64,000 nucleotides of DNA from Couchioplanes caeruleus (GCF_023499255.1 NZ_CP092183.1:7374501-7438500), one strand, 5' to 3'. Numbered from the stretch's first letter, positions 28,376 to 37,496 are shown. The notes: generated from the letters alone by a model not told the origin. Translations and numbers: made by a program.

Positions 28376-29257
28376 TCAGCGGGCGTCCACCGTCTCCCGG
28401 ATGCCGGCGAACAGGTCTGACTCCGGCACCGGGCTGTCGACCAGAGACCGGGCCAGCTCGAAGTCCTCCGTCGGCCACACCTTCTGCTGCAACTCCATCG
28501 GCACGCGGAACCAGAAGCCCTCCGGGTCCACCTGCGTGGCATGCGCGCGGAGGGCGTCGTCGCGGACCTCGAAGTATTCGCCGCACTCGACGCGGGTGGT
28601 GATGCGGTCGCCGCGGTCCTCGCGGTCCTCCCACTTGTCGAGCCACTCCTTGTACGGCGACTCCAGTCCCGCCGCGAGCATGCCCTCGTGCAGCGCGAGC
28701 ATGCGGGCGCGCGTCCAGCCCCCGTTGTAGTACAGCTTCAGCGGCTGCCACGGCTCGCCGAGCTCCGGGTGCTGCTCGGGGTCGCCGGCCGCGTCGAAGG
28801 CCGCCACGGTGACCTTGTGGCACATGATGTGGTCCGGGTGCGGGTAGCCGCCGTTCTCGTCATACGTGGTGATGACGTGCGGCTTGAACTCGCGGATCAG
28901 CTTGATCAGCGGGAGCGCGCCCTCCGCGGGGTCGACCAGCCCGAAGCAGCCCTCGGGGAGCGGCGGCAGCGGGTCGCCCTCGGGCAGGCCGGAGTCGACG
29001 AAGCCCAGCCAGGCCTGCTTGACGCCGAGGATCTCGCGCGCCCTGTCCATCTCCTTGCGGCGGATGTTGGCGATGTCGGCGAGCACCTCGGGGCGGTCCA
29101 TCTTCGGATTGAGCACGCTGCCGCGCTCGCCACCCGTACACGTGGCGACCAGGACGTCGACGCCCTCCGCGACATACCGGGCCATGGCGGCCGCACCCTT
29201 GCTCGATTCGTCGTCGGGGTGCGCGTGCACCGCCATGAGACGCAACTGCTCAGCCAC
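28376..29257 (-). CDS. mca: Mycothiol S-conjugate amidase (Mca)
   Basis: This 293-residue zinc amidase cleaves mycothiol S-conjugates so that the mercapturate can be exported, the actinobacterial detoxification route. AVHAHPDDESSKGAA (zinc ligands H13 and D16) and GGYPHPDHIMCH (third ligand) match the MshB/Mca/LmbE family, and the C-terminal YFEVRDDALRAHATQVDPEGFWFRVP is characteristic of Mca over MshB. Start GTG 29257 has GGGAGA six bases upstream. It is divergent from the DUF4307 gene, a conserved neighbour in this phylum. Confidence 0.93.
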   Translation of the reverse strand: MAEQLRLMAVHAHPDDESSKGAAAMARYVAEGVDVLVATCTGGERGSVLNPKMDRPEVLADIANIRRKEMDRAREILGVKQAWLGFVDSGLPEGDPLPPLPEGCFGLVDPAEGALPLIKLIREFKPHVITTYDENGGYPHPDHIMCHKVTVAAFDAAGDPEQHPELGEPWQPLKLYYNGGWTRARMLALHEGMLAAGLESPYKEWLDKWEDREDRGDRITTRVECGEYFEVRDDALRAHATQVDPEGFWFRVPMELQQKVWPTEDFELARSLVDSPVPESDLFAGIRETVDAR

Positions 29258-29367
29258 TGATTTCTCCCTCGACCGGACCTCGATGGGCGGGCCCGGCTCC
29301 GGCTGCGAAGATGGACAGGGCCATTCTGGCCGATGACACCGACACTTTTCCCCGGAGAGGTCCCCTG

Positions 29368-29796
29368 GTGAGCGAGACGCGCGCCACAACCCCGGTATTC
29401 CCGCCGGGCCGTTACGGCCGGCGCCGCGACGGGCGCCGGCGGCTGGCCGCCCCGATCACCTTCGGCGTCATCCTCACGGCGATCGCGGTGCTGCTGTCCG
29501 TACGTCTCTACCAACAGTACGGCGATCCCGCCTACGACGCGCAGATCGTCCGATGGACCGGGGCGACGGACACCCAGATCACGATCGATTTCACCGTACG
29601 GGTGCCCCGAGGCGAAGCCGCCACGTGCACTCTCCGCGCGCGCGACTACGGCGGAACAGAAGTGGGAACCCGCACGGTCACCGTACGAGCCGCCGCCGAC
29701 GAGTCGACGATCAAGGCCTCTGAGGTCGTGCCCACGACCGCCAAGGCGTTCGTCGGCGAGGTCCTGCGCTGCCGGGCCGCCGACGCCCCGAGCTGA
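29368..29796 (+). CDS. DUF4307 membrane protein
   Basis: The protein has 142 residues from GTG 29368 (GGAGAGG upstream). The N-terminus is basic ([10 protein letters not shown]), with one transmembrane helix near residues 30-50 and an extracytoplasmic beta domain with [30 protein letters not shown] and a second Cys near the end (LRCRA), a possible disulfide pair. This is the DUF4307 pattern, usually found divergent to mca as here. Function unknown. Confidence 0.85.
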   Translation: MSETRATTPVFPPGRYGRRRDGRRRLAAPITFGVILTAIAVLLSVRLYQQYGDPAYDAQIVRWTGATDTQITIDFTVRVPRGEAATCTLRARDYGGTEVGTRTVTVRAAADESTIKASEVVPTTAKAFVGEVLRCRAADAPS

Positions 29797-29953
29797 CCCG
29801 GACCCGACTCCCGGCGAAATCTGTCGTACCCCCGCGGTACAACAGAAGGTGAAGGCGGATGGGCCCGGATCGGGCGAACCGGCCGTTGTGCCCACCGCTG
29901 GTAAGGTTGGTGATTCGCTCCGTACGCCTGTCCCGCCCCAAGGAGAAGAGTCT

Positions 29954-30448
29954 GTGACCAGTTCAGAAGCGTCGAAGACCTGGCTCTCCCAGGACGCTTA
30001 CGACCGGCTGCAGGCCGAGCTCGACGAGTTGATCGCAGCCCGGCCGGTCATCGCCGCCGAGATCAACGCCCGCCGCGAGGAGGGCGACCTGCGGGAGAAC
30101 GGCGGCTACCACGCCGCCCGCGAGGAGCAGGGCAAGCAGGAGGGCCGGATCCTCTACTTGAAGGAATTCCTGCGCAACGCCGAGGTCGGCGAGGCCCCGA
30201 CGGCCGACAAGGTCGCCCCGGGCATGGTCGTGACGATCTACTTCGACGACGACAAGACCGACACCGAGAAGTTCCTGCTCGGCTCGCGCGAGATCGCGTC
30301 GACGACCGACCTGACGGTGTACAGCCCCGAGTCGGCGCTCGGCAAGGCCATCCTCGGCGCCGGCCAGGGCCAGACCGTGACCTACACGGCCCCGAGCGGC
30401 GCCGACATCAAGGTCACCGTCGTCGAATTCCAGCCCTTCGGCGTCTGA
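29954..30448 (+). CDS. greA: Transcription elongation factor GreA
   Basis: The protein has 164 residues from GTG 29954, which has an AAGGAGAAGAG site. The N-terminal coiled coil holds [33 protein letters not shown], with the acidic tip residues (E..D) that enter the RNA polymerase secondary channel and stimulate cleavage of backtracked RNA. The C-terminal FKBP-like domain ends [26 protein letters not shown]. Length and order are normal for GreA. A hairpin terminator follows. Confidence 0.95.
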   Translation: MTSSEASKTWLSQDAYDRLQAELDELIAARPVIAAEINARREEGDLRENGGYHAAREEQGKQEGRILYLKEFLRNAEVGEAPTADKVAPGMVVTIYFDDDKTDTEKFLLGSREIASTTDLTVYSPESALGKAILGAGQGQTVTYTAPSGADIKVTVVEFQPFGV

Positions 30449-30483
30449 CCGCACCTGGAACCGACCGCACGAAGCAGCTGACC

Positions 30484-30518
30484 GCGCACCTCCCCGAGCC
30501 GGCCCGGGGAAGGTGCGC
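30484..30518 (+). terminator. Hairpin after greA
   Basis: GCGCACCT-CCCC pairs with GGGG-AAGGTGCGC around GAGCCGGCCC, giving a stem of about 12 bp with one bulge, 36 bp after the greA stop. No T-run follows, as is common in this phylum. Confidence 0.65.
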
Positions 30519-30659
30519 GGAACTGTCAGCAGGCGGCCATCGACGCAGCACACGGCACACTGCGCAGGTCGCCAAGGCGTTGCCCAAGGCGGCGGCGGCC
30601 ACGGCAGCACGCGCCCAGCGTTCACCGGCATCTGAGCCCGTGAGTTCACACAGCGCAGC

Positions 30660-31883
30660 TCACGGCGTGCCGGGCAGCAGCGTCACCGAATAGCCGGAGT
30701 CGCGGAGGGCGCCGATCAGGGCCGTCGAGTGGTCCGGGCCGCGGGTCTCGACCGAGAGCTGCACCTCCACCTCGCCGAAGTGCAGCCGGGGGTTGTGCCG
30801 GGAGTGCAGCACGTCGACGATGTTCGCCCGGTGGCCGGCGATCTGGGTGAGCAGGCGCGCGAGTTCGCCCGGCTGGTCTCCCGTCTGCACCGCCAGCCGA
30901 AGGAACCTCCCGGCCGAGGCCAGGCCGTGTTCGATCACGCGCATGAGCAGCATGGGGTCGATGTTGCCGCCGGACAGGATGGCCACAACCGGCTCGGCCA
31001 GCTCCACCTTGCCGGTGAGCAGGGCCGCCACCGCCGCTCCCCCGGCCGGTTCCACCACCATCTTGTGCCGTTCCAGCAGCAGCAGCAGGGCCGCCGACAG
31101 GTCTTCGTCGGTGACCGTGACGATGTCGTCGACGAGTTCGCTGACGTGGGCGAACGTGATGTCGCCCGGGCACATCACCGCGATGCCGTCCGCGATGGTC
31201 GCCGATTCGGTGAGGGCGATCGGGGCCCCGGCGGCCAGTGAGGGCGGGTAGGCCGCCGCGCCGGAGGCCTGGACGCCGATGATGCGGATGCCCGGCCTGA
31301 GGGCCCTGGCGGCGACGGCCACGCCCGAGATGAGGCCGCCTCCGCCGACCGCCGTGACGATCGTGCCGGTGTCCGGGCACTGGTCGAGGATTTCCAGGCC
31401 GACCGTGCCCTGGCCGGCGATCACGTCGCGGTGGTCGAAGGGGTGGATCAGCACCGCGCCGGTCCGTTCGGCGAAGGCGCGGGCCGCGACGAGGGCGTCG
31501 TCGACGGTGAGGCCCGCGTACTCGATGGCGGCGCCGTAGCCCTTCGTGGCCGTGACCTTGGGCAGGGGGGCGTTCTCGGGCATGAAGACGGTGGCCTTGG
31601 CGCCGAGCATGCCGGCGGCGAGGGCGACGCCCTGGGCGTGGTTGCCCGCGCTCGCGGCGACCACGCCGCGGGCGCGCTCGGCGTCCGAGAGCCGGGAGAT
31701 GCGGGTGTACGCGCCGCGGACCTTGTACGAACCGGCCCGCTGCTGGTTCTCGCACTTGAGCCACACCGGCATGTCCAGCGCGCGGGTCAGCGGCATGGAG
31801 TGTTCGAGCGGGGTGGTTTTGACGACCCCGGTGAGCAGCGCCCGCGCGGCTTCGATGTCGGCGAGCGTAAGCAGGTCACTCAT
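30660..31883 (-). CDS. ilvA: Threonine ammonia-lyase
   Basis: This 407-residue PLP enzyme deaminates threonine to 2-oxobutyrate. The PLP lysine is in AGSYKVRGAYTRIS near residue 55, the SAGNHAQGVA motif is near 85, and the glycine loop is VGGGGLISGVA near 185. A C-terminal ACT-like domain (LRLAVQTGDQPGELARLLTQIAGHRANIVDVLHSR) follows. The short, single-ACT form resembles catabolic-type threonine dehydratases more than the two-ACT biosynthetic IlvA, so the symbol is given with that caveat. Confidence 0.9.
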   Translation of the reverse strand: MSDLLTLADIEAARALLTGVVKTTPLEHSMPLTRALDMPVWLKCENQQRAGSYKVRGAYTRISRLSDAERARGVVAASAGNHAQGVALAAGMLGAKATVFMPENAPLPKVTATKGYGAAIEYAGLTVDDALVAARAFAERTGAVLIHPFDHRDVIAGQGTVGLEILDQCPDTGTIVTAVGGGGLISGVAVAARALRPGIRIIGVQASGAAAYPPSLAAGAPIALTESATIADGIAVMCPGDITFAHVSELVDDIVTVTDEDLSAALLLLLERHKMVVEPAGGAAVAALLTGKVELAEPVVAILSGGNIDPMLLMRVIEHGLASAGRFLRLAVQTGDQPGELARLLTQIAGHRANIVDVLHSRHNPRLHFGEVEVQLSVETRGPDHSTALIGALRDSGYSVTLLPGTP

Positions 31884-31960
31884 GCCTGAGATCGTGCCAC
31901 CCGGCGAAAGCCCGGCATCGTGCCACCCGGCGAAGGCCGCCCGGGGAGAGCAACCCGGCG

Positions 31961-33328
31961 TCAGACGAACGAGTGGCGCGTCCAGGGGTTCGCCACCTCG
32001 AGCACTCCGGCGATCGACAGCAGCAGCAGCTCCGAGTCCGGCGGCCCGACGAACTGCACGCCGACCGGCACGCCGTCCGGGCGGATGCCGACCGGCACCA
32101 CGATCGCGGGCAGCCCGGCGATGTTCCAGGGCGCCGCGTACGGGGCGTAGCGCATGTTCGTCAGCATGTTGCTACGCCAGGTGCCCGTGGAGTGCCCGTC
32201 GGCGGGCGGCGGGGTGGTGGCGAGCGCCGGGGTGAGCAGCACGTCGACGTTGCGGTCGCGGAAGAACGCGATGCTCTGCTCGCGCCAGGCGTCGCGCTGC
32301 TCCTGGCGTACCCAGCCGCGGTTCCAGGCGATCTTGCCGAGCCGGACGTGGCGGCGGGTGCGGGGTTGCAGCCGCTTCAGGTCGAGCCCAGCGGCGTCCG
32401 CCTCCCGGTACGCCGACGCGAACCACGTGAGCAGTCCCATGAGGCCGAGCTTGGCGGAGTACGACGGCTCGGCGGTCAGCGTGTCGTGTCCCGCCTCGAT
32501 CAGGATCCGTGAGGCGGTGGCCACGGCATCGCGGTTCGGCCCGTCGGGGCGTACCCCCTGCACCGGGGAGCGCAAGGACACGCCGACCCGCAGCTTCTCC
32601 GGCGGGGTGAGTTTCGCCGGGGCCCGGCCCGCCAGAACGCTGAAGCCGAGCGCGGCGTCGGCGACCGTCGTGGCGAGGATGCCGTGTTCCGCGAGGCCCA
32701 TCCAGCCGTCCAGGCCCAGGTCGCACGGGATGACGTCGCGGCCGGGCTTGAGGCCGACCAGGCCGCAGCACGCCGCCGGGATGCGCACCGAGCCGAGCCC
32801 GTCGTTGCCGTGCGCGATCGGCACCAGCCCGGCGGCGACGGCGGCGGCCGAGCCGCCCGACGAGCCGCCGGGGGTGCGGTCGAGCGACCACGGGTTGCGG
32901 GCGGGACCGTCCGCGCCGTCGGTGGTCCCCCACAACCCCATCTCCGGCATCTTGGTGACGCCGACGACCACCGCGCCCGCGCCGCGCAGCCGGCGGACCA
33001 CCTCGTGGTCCTCCTCCGCGACGTCGGTACGCGCGGCCTCGGAGCCGTGCCAGGTCGGCAGGCCGGCGACCTGGGTGTTCTCCTTCACGGCGACCGGTAC
33101 GCCGGCGAGCGGAAGGTTGGCGAGGTCTTCCTGCTCGTCGACCTTCTCGGCCTCGACGATCGCCTCACCGCCGCGCACGACGCGGAACGCGCCCAGCGCC
33201 GGCTCGGAGATCGCGATCTGCTCGAGGTGGTCGGCGACCACCTGGGTGGCGGTGGTGTCGCCGCGGCGCACCGCACGGGAGATCTGTTTCGCCGTGGCAC
33301 CCACCCACGTGGTCGCCAGGTTGTCCAT
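31961..33328 (-). CDS. Amidase-signature family hydrolase
   Basis: This 455-residue amidase has the Ser-cisSer-Lys triad: Lys in VAVKENTQVAGLPTWHGS near residue 81 and the two serines in TPGGSSGGSAAAVAAGLVPIAHGNDGLGSVRIPAACCGLVGLKP near 155-180. The C-terminal end has the usual NIAGLPAIVVPVGIRPDGVPVGVQFVG. The substrate is unknown; the context (ilvA, cystathionine gamma-synthase) gives no clue. It lies 27 bp downstream of cystathionine gamma-synthase on the same strand. Confidence 0.9.
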   Translation of the reverse strand: MDNLATTWVGATAKQISRAVRRGDTTATQVVADHLEQIAISEPALGAFRVVRGGEAIVEAEKVDEQEDLANLPLAGVPVAVKENTQVAGLPTWHGSEAARTDVAEEDHEVVRRLRGAGAVVVGVTKMPEMGLWGTTDGADGPARNPWSLDRTPGGSSGGSAAAVAAGLVPIAHGNDGLGSVRIPAACCGLVGLKPGRDVIPCDLGLDGWMGLAEHGILATTVADAALGFSVLAGRAPAKLTPPEKLRVGVSLRSPVQGVRPDGPNRDAVATASRILIEAGHDTLTAEPSYSAKLGLMGLLTWFASAYREADAAGLDLKRLQPRTRRHVRLGKIAWNRGWVRQEQRDAWREQSIAFFRDRNVDVLLTPALATTPPPADGHSTGTWRSNMLTNMRYAPYAAPWNIAGLPAIVVPVGIRPDGVPVGVQFVGPPDSELLLLSIAGVLEVANPWTRHSFV

Positions 33329-33355
33329 GGCCGGTCCCCGCCTGTCTGTGAACCC

Positions 33356-34507
33356 TCAGCCGAGCGCCTGCTCGAGATCGGCGAGCAGATCGTCAACGGT
33401 TTCGATGCCGACAGACAGTCGCACGAGATCGGCGGGTACTTCAAGCGGCGAGCCCGCGGCGCTGAGGTGTGTCATCTGGCCGGGGTGCTCGATGAGCGAC
33501 TCGACGCCGCCCAGCGACTCGGCCAGCACGAACAGTTTCGTCCGGTTGCAGACCTCGATGGCCTGGTCACGGCCGCCCTTCGCGCGAAACGAGACCATGC
33601 CGCCGAAGCGCGACATCTGCTTCGCGGCTGTCTCATGGCCGGGGTGCGACTCCACGCCCGGGTAGAGGACCTGGCCGACCTTCGCGTGGGTCTGAAGGTA
33701 CGCGACGATCCGCTCGGCGTTGTCGCAGTGCCGATCCATGCGTACGCCGAGAGTCTTGATCCCGCGCAGCGTCAGCCACGCGTCGAACGGGCCGTTGACG
33801 GCACCCATGGCGTTCTGGTGGAACGCGAGCTCCTGGCCCAGCCCCTCGTCGGCGGTGATCAGGGCGCCGCCCACCACGTCGGAGTGCCCGCCCAGGTACT
33901 TGGTCGTGGAGTGGATCACCACGTCGGCGCCGAGCGAGATCGGCTGCTGCAGGTACGGCGAGGCGAACGTGTTGTCGACGGCGAGCATCGCGTCGTACTC
34001 GTGCGCCAGGGCGGCCAGCGCGGCGACGTCGGCGATGTTCAGCAGCGGGTTGGTCGGCGTCTCCGCCCAGATCAGCCGGGTGTGCCCGGGGCGGAACGCC
34101 GCCCGCACGGCGTCCAGGTCATTGAGCGGCACGGCGGTCCAGTCCACGCCCCACTTCTCGGCGACCTTGCTGAAGAGCCGGAAGGTGCCGCCGTACGCGT
34201 CGTCCGGGATCACCACGTGGTCGCCGGGGCGGCACACCGTCCGCAGCAGGGTGTCCTCGGCGGCGAGCCCGCTGGCGAACGCGAGGCCGCGCCGGCCGCC
34301 CTCGATCGCGGCGAGGCACTCCTGCAGGGCGTCACGGGTCGGGTTCCCCGAGCGGCTGTACTCGTACCCCAGCCGGGGCGCGCCGACGGCGTCCTGGGCG
34401 TAGGTGCTGGTCTGGTAGATCGGCGGCACCACGGCGCCCGTACGCGGGTCGGGGTCCTGCCCGGCGTGGATGGCCAGAGTGTCGAAGCCGTACTCGTTAC
34501 CCGTCAT
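33356..34507 (-). CDS. Cystathionine gamma-synthase
   Basis: This 383-residue Cys/Met-metabolism PLP enzyme starts at ATG 34507. YSRSGNPTRDALQECLAAIEGG, FASGLAAEDTLLRTV, WAETPTNPLLNIADV, VDNTFASPYLQQP and the PLP-lysine motif HSTTKYLGGHSDVVGG (near 205) are all intact. The family contains gamma-synthases and gamma-lyases; AFHQNAMGAVNGPFDAWLTLRGIKTL fits a gamma-synthase or bifunctional enzyme. With cystathionine beta-synthase at 58-59.5 kb it could serve transsulfuration. It is divergent from the HIT gene. Confidence 0.88.
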   Translation of the reverse strand: MTGNEYGFDTLAIHAGQDPDPRTGAVVPPIYQTSTYAQDAVGAPRLGYEYSRSGNPTRDALQECLAAIEGGRRGLAFASGLAAEDTLLRTVCRPGDHVVIPDDAYGGTFRLFSKVAEKWGVDWTAVPLNDLDAVRAAFRPGHTRLIWAETPTNPLLNIADVAALAALAHEYDAMLAVDNTFASPYLQQPISLGADVVIHSTTKYLGGHSDVVGGALITADEGLGQELAFHQNAMGAVNGPFDAWLTLRGIKTLGVRMDRHCDNAERIVAYLQTHAKVGQVLYPGVESHPGHETAAKQMSRFGGMVSFRAKGGRDQAIEVCNRTKLFVLAESLGGVESLIEHPGQMTHLSAAGSPLEVPADLVRLSVGIETVDDLLADLEQALG

Positions 34508-34531
34508 GAGGGGCAAGGCTAGTCTGCGCTG

Positions 34532-34945
34532 ATGGCCGACTGCCTCTTCTGCGCGATCGTGGCGGGCGAGGTGCCCGCGTTCAAGGTGGTCGACTCCCCC
34601 GACGGCGTGGGCTTCCTCGACATCCGGCCGGTCTTCAAGGGCCACGTCCTGGTCGTGCCGCGCCCGCACGTACCGCAGCTCGTGGACCTGCCCCCGGACC
34701 TGCTGCCGGGCTTCTTCGCACTGGTCCAGCGGGTGGCGGCGGCCGTGCCCCCCGCCACCGACGCGAAAGGGACGTTCGTCGCGATGAACAACATCGTGTC
34801 GCAGTCGGTGCCGCACCTGCACGCGCACGTGGTACCCCGGACGAAGGGCGACGGGCTGCGTGGCTTCTTCTGGCCCCGGCACAAGTACGCCTCCGACGAG
34901 GAAGCTGCTTCGTACGCCCGATCCATCGCCGACGCCCTCGGGTAA
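34532..34945 (+). CDS. HIT-family nucleotide hydrolase
   Basis: The 137-residue histidine-triad protein has N-terminal zinc-type cysteines C4 and C7 (CLFC), RPVFKGHVLVVPRPHV, and the catalytic triad HLHAHVV at H95/H97/H99. HIT enzymes hydrolyse adenosine-5'-phosphoramidate-type or dinucleotide substrates. It starts 24 bp from the divergent cystathionine gamma-synthase start and precedes msrA by 48 bp on the same strand. Confidence 0.9.
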   Translation: MADCLFCAIVAGEVPAFKVVDSPDGVGFLDIRPVFKGHVLVVPRPHVPQLVDLPPDLLPGFFALVQRVAAAVPPATDAKGTFVAMNNIVSQSVPHLHAHVVPRTKGDGLRGFFWPRHKYASDEEAASYARSIADALG

Positions 34946-34993
34946 GGATCACGCCGGGGCTGTTGTTGGACCCGGTGGACGAGAGGAGACGCC

Positions 34994-35656
34994 GTGTTCC
35001 TGCGGTACAAGAAGCTCGAGCTGCCCACCCCCGACCAGGCCCCGCCGGGCCGCCTGATCGCGATGCCGGTGGCCGACACGCACACGGTCCTCGGAACCCC
35101 GCTGAAGGGCCCCTGGCCGGCCGGCTACGAGACGGCCGTGTTCGGCATGGGCTGCTTCTGGGGCGCCGAGCGCATCTTCTGGCAGCTTCCCGGGGTCCAC
35201 TCGACCTCGGTCGGCTACGCCGGCGGCTTCACGAAGAACCCCACCTACGAGGAGACCTGCTCCGGCACCACCGGGCACGCCGAGGTCGTCCAGGTGGTCT
35301 ACGACCCGTCGAAGATCGCGTACGAGGACCTGCTGAAGGCCTTCTGGGAGAACCACGACCCGACCCAGGGCATGCGCCAGGGCAACGACGTCGGCACCCA
35401 GTACCGCTCGGCGATCTACACGACGACGCCGGAGCAGGCTCCCATCGCCCAGGCGTCGCTGGAGGCCTTCCAGCCGGTGGTGACGGCGGCCGGGCACGGC
35501 CGGATCACCACGGAGATCAAGCCGCTGGGTGAGTACTACTTCGCGGAGGACTACCACCAGCAGTACCTGTCGGACGCGAAGAACCCCAGCGGATATTGTG
35601 GTATTGGCCCCAACGGGATGACTTGCCCGACCGGCGTCGCGAAGGTCGCCGAGTAG
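34994..35656 (+). CDS. msrA: Peptide-methionine (S)-S-oxide reductase with element-encoded tail
   Basis: The 220-residue MsrA reduces methionine-S-sulfoxide. The nucleophile is C54 in FGMGCFWG, and [20 protein letters not shown] and [12 protein letters not shown] are standard. Resolving cysteines C202 and C211 lie at the C-terminus (GYCG and MTCP). The recombination junction falls in codon 203: the last 18 codons, including C211, appear to come from the inserted element, while a homologous original tail lies at 49,281-49,332. The protein is full length, so integration looks function-neutral. Confidence 0.93.
   Translation: MFLRYKKLELPTPDQAPPGRLIAMPVADTHTVLGTPLKGPWPAGYETAVFGMGCFWGAERIFWQLPGVHSTSVGYAGGFTKNPTYEETCSGTTGHAEVVQVVYDPSKIAYEDLLKAFWENHDPTQGMRQGNDVGTQYRSAIYTTTPEQAPIAQASLEAFQPVVTAAGHGRITTEIKPLGEYYFAEDYHQQYLSDAKNPSGYCGIGPNGMTCPTGVAKVAE
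35590..35613. other. attL: left junction inside msrA
   Basis: Host sequence ends near 35,600-35,601 (core GG), and element sequence TATTGGCCCCAA follows. Placing this beside the right junction gives an attP with arms TTGGGGC and GCCCCAA. Replacing it by the right host half restores an uninterrupted msrA frame of the same length. The core position is inferred and could be off by several bases. Confidence 0.7.
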
Positions 35657-35664
35657 CCGCCTGA

Positions 35665-35856
35665 TCAGCGTAGATGCAACAAAAGCCCCTCCCCGAGGTC
35701 ATTCCAGGGAGGGGCTTTTGCCGTCGCGGGTCGGTACGTCAGCTCGGGGCCGCGGACCTCCTCGTCGCGCGGGAGGACCATCTCGCCGTGCGTCGGTGCG
35801 TTGCGACGTCGGCGCTGCTCATTGGGCTTAGGAGAGTGCATGGTGCCGCGGGCCAT
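35665..35856 (-). pseudogene. Terminase small subunit N-terminal remnant
   Basis: A 63-codon frame behind a strong GGAAGGAGG site reads MARGTMHSPKPNEQRRRRNAPTHGEMVLPRDEEVRGPELTYRP. This is the recognisable start of actinophage P27-like terminase small subunits (PKP..QRRRRN.P....LP....RGPEL). Homology stops at about residue 43; the rest is read through the terminator hairpin and ends 9 bp past the msrA stop on the other strand. The remainder of the gene and the large subunit are absent. It could still make a short peptide. Confidence 0.6.
35681..35719. terminator. Bidirectional terminator after msrA
   Basis: AAAAGCCCCTCCC and GGGAGGGGCTTTT form a 13-bp stem with flanking A and T runs, the most canonical intrinsic terminator in the window. 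It lies 25 bp after the msrA stop on element DNA, insulating msrA from the element. Confidence 0.93.
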
Positions 35857-35948
35857 CGGTCCTCCTTCCGACGTGACCTTGAGGGACGACTACGGAATTG
35901 CATATGACTTCGTCGATCAAAATGTGCGGCGCGTTGACCTACGGGACC

Positions 35949-36203
35949 ATGGGGGTCATGGCAGTTACTCCGGCCCCCAATGCGGGGAAGAAGCTTCACG
36001 AGTACAAGATCAACTGGAAAGAGGACCACGACAAGCACACCGCTCCGGCTGCGGAGATGCGTGATGCCGGGAACTTCGTTGACTTCGTGAATGAAGAAGG
36101 TCTGACCGTCTTCCGAATTCGCGCGGACCTCGTTAAGACGGTGGAGATGGATCCCCGCGTCGTCATCACGCCATCCTCGGATGGGCTTGAGATAATCCAA
36201 TAG
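35949..36203 (+). CDS. Small lower-GC cargo protein, unknown
   Basis: The protein has 84 residues from ATG 35949, or 81 from ATG 35958. It is soluble and unrecognised: a Lys/His-rich N-terminal half (KLHEYKINWKEDHDKHTAP) and a strand-rich end (VDFVNEEGLTVFRIRADLVKTVEMDPRVVI). Codon use is clearly lower in GC than the chromosome, so it is recent cargo. It is convergent with the membrane gene 36,407-37,120, a hairpin lying between them. The two may be a cargo pair inserted between HNH and terminase genes. Confidence 0.55.
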   Translation: MGVMAVTPAPNAGKKLHEYKINWKEDHDKHTAPAAEMRDAGNFVDFVNEEGLTVFRIRADLVKTVEMDPRVVITPSSDGLEIIQ

Positions 36204-36366
36204 CCGCCGAGTAAGACCTTTCGCATAAACGTAACAGCGCTTGACACTCGCTCCAAGGTTCGTCAGCGGTAACGCAAAGTAGCGCTGGCGACGGGGGACC
36301 TAAATGTCCGCGACCTCTACGCCCGTACGCGGCCTGCGGTGCTATGCCGCTTCGGTGTCGGATTGA

Positions 36367-36391
36367 GGAGGGTGGGGGCCACCCCCCTCCG
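36367..36391. terminator. G/C-rich hairpin between convergent cargo genes
   Basis: GGAGGGTGGGG pairs with CCCCCCTCC across a GCCA-type loop, just 3' of the minus-strand membrane gene. It has the position of a terminator for convergent transcription, although no T-run follows. Confidence 0.55.
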
Positions 36392-36406
36392 TAGGAATGC
36401 AAAGAG

Positions 36407-37120
36407 TTATGTCAGCGGTTTACGCTTCGCGCCTGCCCGAGCACCCCTGCGCCGGAGTCGATTGGTGATAATCGACGCACCCACCACTCCAATCAACGCT
36501 GCAATCCGCCATCGATTCGGGGCTATTTCTGGAGGCTGAGTGGTTGGGGGCGTGTCCACCAACATGGGCTCAACATCCCGACCCTCCATAGACGTGCCCG
36601 TCTCTGGTGTTGATTGCGACTGAGCTACTGAAGACTGTGTCGAATCTTTAGCCGCCTGGCGTATAGCCTCGTAGATCGCGGTTGCCGCAGAGATAGCAAT
36701 CATCGAATAGAGAACAATCTTCGCGCAGATCGAAGCACTCCAGCTGGATGAGATGAGGCCGACGCCGCCAATGGCGACCGGCAGGAGTCGCTGCGCAAAT
36801 CGCCTGGCGGCGTCCGGACGGTTATGAAAGGTAAGCTCTGCCAGGCGAGGAAGGACTGCTGTTGCTCCGAGTGCCATTAGGGCGCCGCTCACCAGGGGAA
36901 TGGTTTGCCGTGTCGGCCCTGTCAATAAAGCCTGGAAACCGGCGACTTCCCCTGCGACACCAAAAACCAGACCCACTGCAACGGCAGTGGATGCATTGAT
37001 TCGGTGAACCCGCTCGCTCGTATCGCGAGAGAGAAACTGATCTGCCAAGATCACTACGGCGATGACGGGAATGACTTGAACGGCAGTCTCGATGTACACG
37101 GCCTCGCCGTAGTCCGCCAT
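36407..37120 (-). CDS. Lower-GC multi-helix membrane cargo protein
   Basis: The protein has 237 residues with about five transmembrane helices (near 8-28, 43-65, 75-92, 108-132, 133-150), a hydrophilic Ser/Thr/Pro-rich linker, a final helix near 205-222 and a basic end (RLRRRGARAGAKRKP). Early hydrophobic segments contain paired Glu/Ala-Gly turns. No family is recognised. Codon GC is well below the chromosomal level. As a membrane protein inserted between phage packaging genes it could act in superinfection exclusion or abortive infection; this is a hypothesis only. Confidence 0.6.
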   Translation of the reverse strand: MADYGEAVYIETAVQVIPVIAVVILADQFLSRDTSERVHRINASTAVAVGLVFGVAGEVAGFQALLTGPTRQTIPLVSGALMALGATAVLPRLAELTFHNRPDAARRFAQRLLPVAIGGVGLISSSWSASICAKIVLYSMIAISAATAIYEAIRQAAKDSTQSSVAQSQSTPETGTSMEGRDVEPMLVDTPPTTQPPEIAPNRWRIAALIGVVGASIITNRLRRRGARAGAKRKPLT

Positions 37121-37170
37121 GCGGACATTCTCTCATCTTGAGACTTAGCTGTGCTGCGGGCGGTCCTCTG

Positions 37171-37449
37171 TCAACCCGTAAGTGGATGTGAGCCGGGATG
37201 ACGCTCGGACTCGCGGCGTGCGGTGGGGCGTGGGCGGCGTGCGGCTGCGCCTTCGGCTGCGGTCTTGCGGCCGTGGTGCCAGCGACAGATCGCTTGAAGA
37301 TTCTCGGGTCGATGATCGTCGCCTGCGTTGATGTGGTCGACCTCGTTGGCCGGCTCACCGCATGGGCGTGCGTCCTCGTCCTTCACCTGGCACCGGTAGG
37401 CCGCTGCCCTCAGCACCCGTAGGCGCCGGACTGCCCAGTCGTTCGGCAA
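37171..37449 (-). CDS. Phage-type HNH endonuclease
   Basis: The 92-residue reading starts at TTG 37449. AAYRCQVKDEDARPCGEPANEVDHINAGDDHRPENLQAICRWHHGRKTA contains the zinc cysteines and the H-N-H motif (DH..N..WHH) of small phage HNH nucleases that act with terminase. In relatives the N-terminus usually begins SDRRxRLPxDW. Here those codons exist upstream in frame (to a TAG near 37,475) but with no ATG, GTG or TTG, so the original start seems lost and the TTG may be used weakly. Confidence 0.75.
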   Translation of the reverse strand: MPNDWAVRRLRVLRAAAYRCQVKDEDARPCGEPANEVDHINAGDDHRPENLQAICRWHHGRKTAAEGAAARRPRPTARRESERHPGSHPLTG

Positions 37450-37496
37450 CCGGGAGCGCCGGTCGCTCGTGCCCTCCCCCTACCCCCAAAGACAGC

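Noticed and set aside
31892..31935. Short direct repeat CGTGCCACCCGGCGAA, two copies
   Set aside because: Only two copies between ilvA and the amidase; probably a local duplication without function.
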